From WTAW01 sp964406575 (lineage in GTDB: Bacteria > Acidobacteriota > Aminicenantia > Aminicenantales > Aminicenantaceae): a DNA stretch of 23,217 nt. This document shows, piece by piece, positions 15,487 through 22,030 of this stretch (position 1 is its first letter; each line of letters opens with the position of its first letter). The stretch covers positions 1-23,217 of the forward strand of contig CAYOSH010000050.1 of NCBI GenBank assembly GCA_964406575.1, written 5' to 3'. The notes beneath the pieces were generated by a model, which did not search any database, was not told the origin of the DNA, and saw only the letters and a list, made by a program, of their open reading frames with translations. Both the position numbers and the translations under genes were made by a program.

Positions 15487-15882
15487 AGCACAGTGCAACG
15501 GAGAGCTCATGATTGGAATATTCGGATTCCGAAGAGGTTCAAGTTTAACTCCGGTCGCGGTAAAAAATCCTGTTCGACGGGAAAAGATCCTGTCCCGCAG
15601 AACCGGATTACAAACAGTTTAGGAGTAATGTCAAACCGGGCCTTCAGGATTATACGTTTTTCCCCATATCCATCCCCCAGGACCTGCCAGACCGCTCGTG
15701 CAGAAATGAAAAGTCTCAATTTTGGCATGTTTCTTGAAGGATTGTTTTTGATTGACCATGATTTGACGGAAGTCAGGTCGGAAGGTCTTTCGGTATCAGA
15801 ACTGCAAGGCTCTGAATATCCGAAAGCAAAAAGGAATAACTCCGGTTTCTTTGACCGATTCCGGAGAATGTTCTCAAAATAA
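15481..15882 (+). CDS. Doubtful open frame over the gap regulatory region
   Basis: A 133-residue frame beginning inside the gap promoter and crossing the enhancer sites. The N-terminal half is basic and of low complexity and is probably not coding. The last about 55 residues (from the region of MKSLNFGMFLEGLFLIDHDL, ending in FFDRFRRMFSK) look more protein-like, and the frame stops 15 bp before the next gene. A competing minus-strand frame covers 15507-16010. No family recognised. Confidence 0.2.
   Translation: MPSTVQRRAHDWNIRIPKRFKFNSGRGKKSCSTGKDPVPQNRITNSLGVMSNRAFRIIRFSPYPSPRTCQTARAEMKSLNFGMFLEGLFLIDHDLTEVRSEGLSVSELQGSEYPKAKRNNSGFFDRFRRMFSK
15567..15603. promoter_or_regulatory. Tandem putative enhancer-binding sites between gap and the DUF2582 gene
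   Basis: Two copies of the 17-bp inverted repeat start at 15567 (ATCCTGTTCGACGGGAA) and 15587 (ATCCTGTCCCGCAGAAC), 20 bp apart. They lie 81-117 bp upstream of the minus-strand -24 element for gap and 120-156 bp upstream of a possible plus-strand one at 15723, so they could serve both directions. Confidence 0.55.
15723..15738 (+). promoter_or_regulatory. Possible divergent sigma-54 promoter
   Basis: TGGCATGTTTCTTGAA shares 13 of 16 bases with the glgC-operon promoter but has GA instead of GC in the -12 block. With the tandem enhancer sites 120-156 bp upstream, it could drive the DUF2582, protease and coiled-coil genes. It is weaker than the other four. Confidence 0.4.
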
Positions 15883-15897
15883 GAAAGGAGAATAACC

Positions 15898-16110
15898 ATG
15901 TTGAAAAGAAAAATCGGAGAAACAGCCGGAACAATATGGACCATTTTAAAAGAAAGGGACGAAGTCTCTATTTCCTCTTTGCCCCGTATCCTGAACGAGA
16001 CCGCCTCCACAGTGAATCAGGCTTTAGGGTGGCTTGCCAGGGAGGGCAAGATCGATTACCGGGAGGAGGGAAGAAAAACACTGATCAGTCTGACGAAATC
16101 GGAAAAATAG
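15898..16110 (+). CDS. DUF2582-type winged helix-turn-helix protein
   Basis: A 70-residue protein whose whole length is one winged helix domain: KRKIGETAGTIWTILKERDE, then SISSLPRILNETASTVNQAL as the helix-turn-helix, then GWLAREGKIDYREEGRKTLI as the wing. This agrees with the DUF2582 group of small winged-helix proteins, which are presumed nucleic-acid binding; no target is known. GAAAGGAG lies 8-15 bases before the ATG. The site-2 protease gene follows 155 bp downstream on the same strand. The start is clear and the family call is fairly confident from the pattern of residues. Confidence 0.8.
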   Translation: MLKRKIGETAGTIWTILKERDEVSISSLPRILNETASTVNQALGWLAREGKIDYREEGRKTLISLTKSEK

Positions 16111-16265
16111 CGATACAGGCCGATTGCTTGAGGAAGAATCCTTTTCGAGATTGGCTATATGTCAAGAGCAAAAGTCTGTTCAATCGTTCTTCGACAAATT
16201 ATTCACCTGTATCAAGACTTGTATTCCATATTGATCGGATTTTTTAGCGTTTCAGGAGGAGAGAG

Positions 16266-17393
16266 ATGTTTGGTAAAAGCTTTTCTTTATTGAAACTTTT
16301 CGGTTTCCAGGTCAAGCTCGACTTGAGCTGGCTGATTTTGGGAGCCCTTATCACCTGGACACTGGCTAAGGGTGTATTTCCGCATTACTATAAGGATTTC
16401 AGCACATCGACCTACTGGATTATGGGGTTGGGTGGGGCCATCGGGTTGTTGATTTCCATAGTTTTTCACGAACTGTGGCACTCGCTCATCGCCCGTCGAT
16501 TCGGCCTTCCCATGAAGGGGATCACGCTTTTTGTGTTTGGAGGTGTCGCAGAAATGACGGAAGAGCCCCCCAGCCCCAAGGCTGAATTTTTTATGGCAGT
16601 GGCTGGCCCTATTTCCAGCATCGTTCTGGCCGGGATTTTATTCGCAGTGTGGTTTGGCTTGGGAGAAACAGGTTTTTCGCTCCCCATTTTGGGAGTGATC
16701 ATCTATCTCGCTTTTCTCAACCTCATTTTAGCTGGATTCAACCTGCTTCCGGCCTTCCCCCTCGACGGTGGAAGAGTTCTCCGGTCGGTGCTGTGGGGCT
16801 TAAAAGACAACCTCAAATGGGCGACTCAAATTGCGTCCAGAATCGGCTCTGGGTTCGGCGTGGCTTTGATGCTATTCGGTGTGTTTTCGTTCATCCTGGG
16901 CAACATTATCGGCGGTGTCTGGATGTTTGTGATCGGCATGTTTCTACGGGGGGCTTCCCAGTCATCCTATCAACAGCTCATCATTCGCCGGTCGCTGGAG
17001 GGGGAGCCTGTAAAAAAGTTCATGATATCGGATCCGGTCACCGTTTCTCCTTCGCTATCTCTGGAGAATTTGGTTGAAGATTACATCTACAAACATCATT
17101 TCAAGATGTATCCTGTAACGGATGGGTATAATCTGTTAGGGTGTGTCACGATCAATCAGATCAAGGAGATCCCCAAGGAGGAAAGAGAGGATCACACGGT
17201 TGGTGAAATAGCCAAGGCGTGTTCGGATGTTAATACCATAGGCCCTGAGGAAGATTCCATCAAAGCTCTGTCCGTGATGCGCAAGAACAATGCCAGCCGG
17301 CTGATGGTCGTGGATAACGGAAAACTAGTCGGGATGATCACCCTCAAGGACATCTTAGAGATGCTCTCCATGAAAATGGATCTGGAGATGTAG
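16266..17393 (+). CDS. Site-2 protease family (M50) membrane metalloprotease with two CBS domains
   Basis: A 375-residue membrane protease. The zinc-binding motif is HELWH (His68, Glu69, His72) in the second hydrophobic segment, and the third ligand is Asp167 in NLLPAFPLDGGRVLRS, the equivalent of the NPDG motif. About six membrane segments occupy residues 10-230. Two CBS domains follow (about 245-300 and 315-370: VKKFMISDPVTVSP, then IKALSVMRKNNASRLMVVDN), which usually bind adenine nucleotides and tune the protease. GGAGGAGAG is right before the ATG. Members of this group cut membrane-bound proteins inside the bilayer; the substrate here is unknown. It lies between the DUF2582 gene and a coiled-coil gene 37 bp downstream, which suggests a small stress-related operon. 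Confidence 0.9.
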   Translation: MFGKSFSLLKLFGFQVKLDLSWLILGALITWTLAKGVFPHYYKDFSTSTYWIMGLGGAIGLLISIVFHELWHSLIARRFGLPMKGITLFVFGGVAEMTEEPPSPKAEFFMAVAGPISSIVLAGILFAVWFGLGETGFSLPILGVIIYLAFLNLILAGFNLLPAFPLDGGRVLRSVLWGLKDNLKWATQIASRIGSGFGVALMLFGVFSFILGNIIGGVWMFVIGMFLRGASQSSYQQLIIRRSLEGEPVKKFMISDPVTVSPSLSLENLVEDYIYKHHFKMYPVTDGYNLLGCVTINQIKEIPKEEREDHTVGEIAKACSDVNTIGPEEDSIKALSVMRKNNASRLMVVDNGKLVGMITLKDILEMLSMKMDLEM

Positions 17394-17430
17394 AACGGTG
17401 ATGTCCAAATCCAATGAAGGGAGATAAACC

Positions 17431-17724
17431 ATGGATAAGGATCAAGCCTATCGGGAAAAAATCGATGCACAGCTCAAAATACTGAGTGCACGCATCGATG
17501 AACTCAAAGCTATGGCACAGAAAGCCAAGGCAGATGTTAAGATCGAGTATATGGAGGGGCTGGAAGCCCTAGAGGCAAACCAAAAAAAAGTGAAGAAAAA
17601 ACTCGAGGACATGAAAAAAGCGGGAAAAGCGGCGGGTAAAGACCTCAAAGAAGGGATAGATATGTCTCTCTTCGATCTGAAAAAGGCTGTGGAATCTGCG
17701 TTTGAGAGGTTTAAACAGCAATGA
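17431..17724 (+). CDS. Small coiled-coil protein
   Basis: A 97-residue protein, very rich in Lys, Glu and Ala, predicted to be almost entirely helical. Heptad-like spacing runs through residues 5-65 (IDAQLKILSARIDELKAMAQ and onward), and the C-terminus ends in ESAFERFKQQ. It resembles the small coiled-coil proteins sometimes compared with the cyanobacterial stress protein Sll1863, but that is similarity of type, not proof of function. GGGAG stands about ten bases before the ATG. It directly follows the site-2 protease gene and probably shares its transcript. A short hairpin without a T-run lies about 30 bp after its stop. Confidence 0.75.
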   Translation: MDKDQAYREKIDAQLKILSARIDELKAMAQKAKADVKIEYMEGLEALEANQKKVKKKLEDMKKAGKAAGKDLKEGIDMSLFDLKKAVESAFERFKQQ

Positions 17725-17749
17725 GGAGAATGTATAGACGCGATCTTGA

Positions 17750-18007
17750 GAACCCTCCCTGAGGGTCCGCGTAACGAATACCGCCATCTCCAAGTATGAA
17801 CAAGGCTCAAAAAAAATCGGGGCCAACCGATATCAGTGCTACCGGGCGATGGTGGAAGTCCTGGTGAAGTCCTACCTGTTGGCCGACAGCGAAGTTGGCC
17901 AGGAGAAAAAAAAGGAAGCGGCCGGGCAATGTCGAAAGTATCTTGATCTGGCCTCAAGCTTTTCGGAGAAATTGTGCTGGTTTCAGAGACCGCTGGAAGG
18001 AGCAGAA
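17750..18007 (+). other. Possible gene remnant before the exporter operon
   Basis: The gap before the LolA-like gene is not empty. The frame open from 17750 reads protein-like over about 60 residues (around GANRYQCYRAMVEVLVKSYL, then LADSEVGQEKKKEAAGQCRK), without a start codon at its beginning; the first ATG in frame is at 17849. No family is recognised. It could be a decayed C-terminal piece, or chance. Confidence 0.25.
17752..17766 (+). terminator. Short hairpin after the coiled-coil gene
   Basis: ACCCTC and GAGGGT pair perfectly around a CCT loop. No run of T follows, so if it ends transcription it would do so poorly or with a factor. Confidence 0.25.
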
Positions 18008-18011
18008 AATC

Positions 18012-18779
18012 ATGGTTCGCATGATGAAGACCCTGTGTTTTACGGTTGTTGTCGTCTCATTTTTGTCTTTTCCAGTGACGGGAATATCCCAGGAGCTGGA
18101 CGTGGCTCAAATTGTCAAAGAGATCGATAATCTTTACAGGAGCGATTCGAGCTATGCCCGTCTCGAAATGGAGATCGTGACTCCTCACTGGGAACGCACC
18201 CTGAAGATGAACGCATGGACGGAAGGCATGGAAAAGACCTTCATAAGGATCACATCCCCTCCAAAGGAAGAAGGTGTGGCAACACTGAGGATCGGGAATG
18301 AAATGTGGAATTACCTGCCAAAAACCAACAAAGTGATCAAGGTCCCACCCTCCATGATGATGAGCTCATGGATGGGTTCGGACTTCAACAACGACGACCT
18401 GGTGAGAGAGTTCACCTTTCTCGAGGACTATGATTATGAGGAAACCACCGCCGAAAACGCGCAGGAAGACCTGATCTACATACGGTTCACCCCTAAGCCC
18501 GATTTGCCTATCGTGTGGGGCAAAGTCGTGGCAGCAGTCCGGAAGAAGGACTCCATCCCCGTCTGGGAGAAATATTATGACGAGAAAGACAGGTTGATGC
18601 GGGTGCTTAATTTCAAGGAAATAAAAGCGTTCGACGGAAGAACCATCCCCGCTGTGATGGAGCTCGTCCCTCAGAATAAGGAGGGACACACAACGGTCAT
18701 CCGGTACATAGAACTCGATTTTAATCCACAGATTTCAGGCGATATTTTCAGCCTGCGGAATCTGAGAACTCAGAGGTGA
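18012..18779 (+). CDS. LolA-like outer-membrane lipoprotein-sorting protein
   Basis: A 255-residue secreted protein. A signal peptide is visible (MVRMMKTLCFTVVVVSFLSF, cleaved near residues 24-27). The mature part has the pattern of the outer-membrane lipoprotein-sorting family: a helix with IVKEIDNLYRSDSSYARLEM, antiparallel strands, GVATLRIGNEMWNYLPKTNK, VPPSMMMSSWMGSDFNNDDL, and FTFLEDYDYE. This family has a half-barrel that cradles a lipid or lipoprotein in the periplasm. The ATG at 18012 follows AAGGAG by nine bases; the frame extends upstream without a better start. It is the first gene of a tight operon with two FtsX-like permeases, an ATPase and an outer-membrane barrel, so it probably carries the exported lipid or lipoprotein across the periplasm. 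Confidence 0.85.
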   Translation: MVRMMKTLCFTVVVVSFLSFPVTGISQELDVAQIVKEIDNLYRSDSSYARLEMEIVTPHWERTLKMNAWTEGMEKTFIRITSPPKEEGVATLRIGNEMWNYLPKTNKVIKVPPSMMMSSWMGSDFNNDDLVREFTFLEDYDYEETTAENAQEDLIYIRFTPKPDLPIVWGKVVAAVRKKDSIPVWEKYYDEKDRLMRVLNFKEIKAFDGRTIPAVMELVPQNKEGHTTVIRYIELDFNPQISGDIFSLRNLRTQR

Positions 18780-18790
18780 GGGGCGGGATT

Positions 18791-20005
18791 ATGATAGTCA
18801 AAATCGCGTTCCGGAACACCCTGCGACAGAAACGGCGGACCGTGCTGACGGCTCTCACCATGGTGGGCGGTTTTGTGCTGGCTGCGGTATCTATCGGATG
18901 GTCGGATGGAACCTACAGTTTCATCATCGATATGTTCACCCGGAATCGTCTGGGCCACATCCAGGTCCACCGAAAGGGCTACCTGGATAAGCCCTCCCTT
19001 TACCGAACGATCGATCGGTACCAAGAGGTAGGTCGCCAGATCGGCGATATCGAAGGTGTGGAATCCTGGGCCCCGCGTCTTTTTGCAGCCGGGCTGGCCT
19101 CCGTAAAGGACAAAAGCTCAGCCGTACAGGTTTTGGGCATTGATCCCGAAAAAGAACAGAAAGCCACCCGGTTTGACCGGAAGATAACCCGCGGCAAATC
19201 CCTATCCCAGAAGCCTAATCATGAAGCGGTTCTAGGAAAGGGTTTGGCTCAGGTCCTTGACGCCGGTCTATCGCAGGAAATCGTGATTGTTTCACAGGCA
19301 GCCGATGGCTCCATCGCCAACGACCTGTACACCATCACCGGAATCGCGACCAGCGGAGACGATACCAGCGACCGGACGGCTCTTTATCTGCATCTAGATG
19401 AAGCCCAGGAGCTCTTTGCACTTCCCGGGCAAGTCCATGAGATTGCAGTGGTGGTGAAGGACCTCGATCGGGTGGATCCCATTACGGAACAGATTCGGGA
19501 AACACTGAACGATCCGGAATTAGAGGTTGCCCCTTGGCAGGAGTTTGCCAAAGACTTTTATAAAGCCATGAAGCTGGACCAAGAGGGGATGTGGATCATG
19601 ATCTTTGTCATCATACTTATCGTCGCTGTCAGCGTATTGAACACTGTCCTCATGTCCGTCTTGGAGCGCACTCGGGAATACGGAGTCCAAAAAGCCGTGG
19701 GGACAAGACCCAAGAATATTTTCTGGCAGGTCATTCTCGAAATCAACGTCATTGCAGGGGCCAGTATCCTGGCAGGGGTGCTATTGAGCCTTCTGGCCAA
19801 TCACCTGCTCTCCATAAACGAAATCACACTGCCCTTCTCTTTCTCTTACGGCGGTATGGAATTCAAGAAAATGTATGCAGAGATCAATCTGCGCACCATA
19901 ATTATTCCTGCCACGACCGTGATTCTTTCCGCCTTGATCGTGAGCGTTTTCCCCGCATTCCGGGCTGCCCGTATAGAACCGGCGAAAGCCATGAGGATTC
20001 ACTAG
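18791..20005 (+). CDS. ABC transporter permease, FtsX/LolC-E type (first)
   Basis: A 404-residue permease with four membrane segments in the FtsX arrangement: one at the N-terminus (about residues 17-37), a large periplasmic domain (about 40-265), then three near the C-terminus (about 270-290, 315-340 and 375-395). The N-terminal cytosolic lead IAFRNTLRQKRRTVLTALTM and the terminal FPAFRAARIEPAKAMRIH are typical of LolC/LolE and MacB-like permeases. The ATG at 18791 is preferred because GAGGGGCGGG precedes it; a GTG at 18776 is possible. It starts 11 bp after the LolA-like gene and ends 9 bp before the second permease. It most likely pairs with that second permease and the ATPase to extract a lipid or lipoprotein from the inner membrane. 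Confidence 0.9.
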   Translation: MIVKIAFRNTLRQKRRTVLTALTMVGGFVLAAVSIGWSDGTYSFIIDMFTRNRLGHIQVHRKGYLDKPSLYRTIDRYQEVGRQIGDIEGVESWAPRLFAAGLASVKDKSSAVQVLGIDPEKEQKATRFDRKITRGKSLSQKPNHEAVLGKGLAQVLDAGLSQEIVIVSQAADGSIANDLYTITGIATSGDDTSDRTALYLHLDEAQELFALPGQVHEIAVVVKDLDRVDPITEQIRETLNDPELEVAPWQEFAKDFYKAMKLDQEGMWIMIFVIILIVAVSVLNTVLMSVLERTREYGVQKAVGTRPKNIFWQVILEINVIAGASILAGVLLSLLANHLLSINEITLPFSFSYGGMEFKKMYAEINLRTIIIPATTVILSALIVSVFPAFRAARIEPAKAMRIH

Positions 20006-20014
20006 GACAAAGAA

Positions 20015-21247
20015 ATGATAATTTGGAAAGACATAAAACTCTCCTGGAGGAATCTATTCCGCAATAAGAGGCGGTCCTTCATTGCGGGCACCGCCATCGG
20101 GATCGGATTGGCCTCTTTGATTTTTGTGGACGCCACGATCATAGGGATGAAAAACAACATGATTCGGTCCGCGACCGCCTCTTTTATGGGTGAAGGTCAA
20201 ATTCATGCCGTAGGATTCAGACAGACTCTGGAGGTTGACAGGACCATCCACAGACGTGGCTGGGTGATAGCCCAATTGGATCAGGAAGACATCGTCCGGC
20301 ACTATGCCCCCAGGGTGACAAATTTTGCCATGATCAATTCAGCGGCTGAAGTAAGCTCCATAAATCTGGTGGGGGTGGAACCCGAATCGGAAAAATATCT
20401 TTCCCAAATCGATGATTCTTTGGAGAAAGGAACCTTTTTTCAGGGAGACAGCAGCAGGGACATCATCATCGGCAAAAAACTCGCCGAGACACTGGACGTG
20501 GAGCTGGATGACCGTGTGGTGGTCACGGCGGCCCAGGCCGGGACAGGGGAGTTGGCCCAGGAAATGTTCCGAATATCGGGAATTTTCCGGATGAATATCA
20601 GAGAGATGGACTCGGGTATCGCCTTCATTCGGCTGAACAAAGCACAGGAGCTTTTTGGATTGGGAGACAAAATCCATGAAATTGCGCTCCAATTCCCAAG
20701 TCCGGAGTACGGAAGTCGGGAAGAACTAGCCTTCTGGAATAAATTCTCCCAATACGGGAATGAAGCCGTGGGATGGACGAAGATCATGCCTCAGATGAAA
20801 GCTGCCTTGGACCTGACCGATTTCAGCACCTATTTCATCGCAGTCATCCTTTTTGGGGTGGTTGCTCTCGGAATCGTCAATACCCTGTTTATGTCTCTTC
20901 ACGAGCGGATGTTCGAGTTCGGCGTGCTGCGGGCGGTAGGAACGCGGCCGGTGGGCCTTTTTCGGCTGATCGTTTTTGAGGCGGGAAGCCTGGCTGTGCT
21001 CAGCATTTTCATCGGTCTTTTCCTTGGATTTGCTTTAACCTATTTCACGTCCCGGGTGGGGATTGATTACAGCGGTGTCGAGTTTGCCGGGGTCACCTTT
21101 CGGGAGTTGCTCTACCCCGTGCTTCGGGTCCAGCAATTTATCGAGTACCCGATCTGGGTGTTTGTGTTCACCATGATCGCCGGAATTTACCCGGCCGTTT
21201 ATGCCGCCAAAATGAATCCCGCCAAAGCCATGCGAAAGAGTCTATGA
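20015..21247 (+). CDS. ABC transporter permease, FtsX/LolC-E type (second)
   Basis: A 410-residue protein with the same architecture as the preceding permease: N-terminal lead IKLSWRNLFRNKRRSFIAGT, one membrane segment, a periplasmic domain of about 220 residues, three C-terminal membrane segments, and the closing YPAVYAAKMNPAKAMRKSL. The two are clearly paralogues but have diverged, as LolC and LolE have. They probably form a heterodimer. In the C-terminal part an insertion of about 20 residues (around VTFRELLYPVLRVQQFIEYP) follows the third membrane segment. The ATG at 20015 lies 9 bp after the previous stop. The ATPase gene follows after 16 bp. Confidence 0.9.
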   Translation: MIIWKDIKLSWRNLFRNKRRSFIAGTAIGIGLASLIFVDATIIGMKNNMIRSATASFMGEGQIHAVGFRQTLEVDRTIHRRGWVIAQLDQEDIVRHYAPRVTNFAMINSAAEVSSINLVGVEPESEKYLSQIDDSLEKGTFFQGDSSRDIIIGKKLAETLDVELDDRVVVTAAQAGTGELAQEMFRISGIFRMNIREMDSGIAFIRLNKAQELFGLGDKIHEIALQFPSPEYGSREELAFWNKFSQYGNEAVGWTKIMPQMKAALDLTDFSTYFIAVILFGVVALGIVNTLFMSLHERMFEFGVLRAVGTRPVGLFRLIVFEAGSLAVLSIFIGLFLGFALTYFTSRVGIDYSGVEFAGVTFRELLYPVLRVQQFIEYPIWVFVFTMIAGIYPAVYAAKMNPAKAMRKSL

Positions 21248-21263
21248 AGGAGAATGTGTTATC

Positions 21264-21974
21264 ATGGATGGTTCACAGAATAAAAAACTTATCGCCACAG
21301 AGAGCCTGAAGAAAGTTTATTCCGACGATGGAGTTCCCGTCAACGCACTCCGCGGAATCGATCTCGCCATCCATTCTGGAGAATTCTCAGCCATTGTCGG
21401 CCCTTCCGGGTCGGGAAAGACGACTCTGCTCAATGTTATCTCTGGATTGGATAAAGCCACCGAGGGAGATGTTTGGTTTAAAGGAAGAAGGTTGTCTGAC
21501 ATGAAATCTAGCGAGCTGTCCGATCTTCGTCGGGATCACATCGGATTCATCTTTCAGGCCTACAATTTGATTCCGGTACTAACCGTTGAAGAAAATATCG
21601 AATACATCATGCTGCTTCAGGGGATCGACAAGGAAGAGCGACACCGGCGCGTTCTGGATATTCTGAGAGAGATTCAGCTGGAAGGATTCGAAGGCCGGCG
21701 CCCCCCCCAGATTTCGGGAGGTCAGCAGCAGCGTGTAGCAGTGGCCAGGGCCATGGTTTCGAAGCCGGCGCTCATCCTGGCAGACGAGCCGACAGCAAAT
21801 TTGGATTCAAAAACCGGAGAAAGTCTTCTGGACATGATGCGGAAGATGAATGAGACAACAGGAATGACTTTCGTCTTTTCCACACACGATCCCATGGTCA
21901 TGAAAAAAGCCCGGCGGTTGATCACTGTCCGGGACGGCAAGATCACCGAAGACAAGATGAAAAATGAACAATGA
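21264..21974 (+). CDS. ABC transporter ATP-binding protein, LolD/MacB type
   Basis: A 236-residue ATPase that should power the two permeases encoded just upstream. Walker A is GPSGSGKTT from residue 46, the Q-loop is in FIFQAYNLIPVLT, the signature SGGQQQRVAVARAM starts at 151, Walker B is ALILADEPTANLDS with catalytic Glu175, and the switch His is in FSTHDP. The AYNLIPVLTVEENI segment is typical of the LolD/MacB/FtsE branch. AAGGAG stands about 13 bases before the ATG. Its stop (TGA, 21972-21974) overlaps an ATG in the frame of the next gene, which suggests translational coupling, although a better start for that gene lies at 22031. Confidence 0.92.
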   Translation: MDGSQNKKLIATESLKKVYSDDGVPVNALRGIDLAIHSGEFSAIVGPSGSGKTTLLNVISGLDKATEGDVWFKGRRLSDMKSSELSDLRRDHIGFIFQAYNLIPVLTVEENIEYIMLLQGIDKEERHRRVLDILREIQLEGFEGRRPPQISGGQQQRVAVARAMVSKPALILADEPTANLDSKTGESLLDMMRKMNETTGMTFVFSTHDPMVMKKARRLITVRDGKITEDKMKNEQ

Positions 21975-22030
21975 AACGGCTTGAATCGCGGGAGAACCTT
22001 TGCAGAGAAGTCCCGTATGAACCAGGAGAA

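Noticed and set aside
15507..16010. Minus-strand frame of 167 codons over the gap control region and DUF2582 gene
   Set aside because: It covers the better-supported DUF2582 gene and the enhancer sites, and has no recognisable domain or ribosome-binding site.
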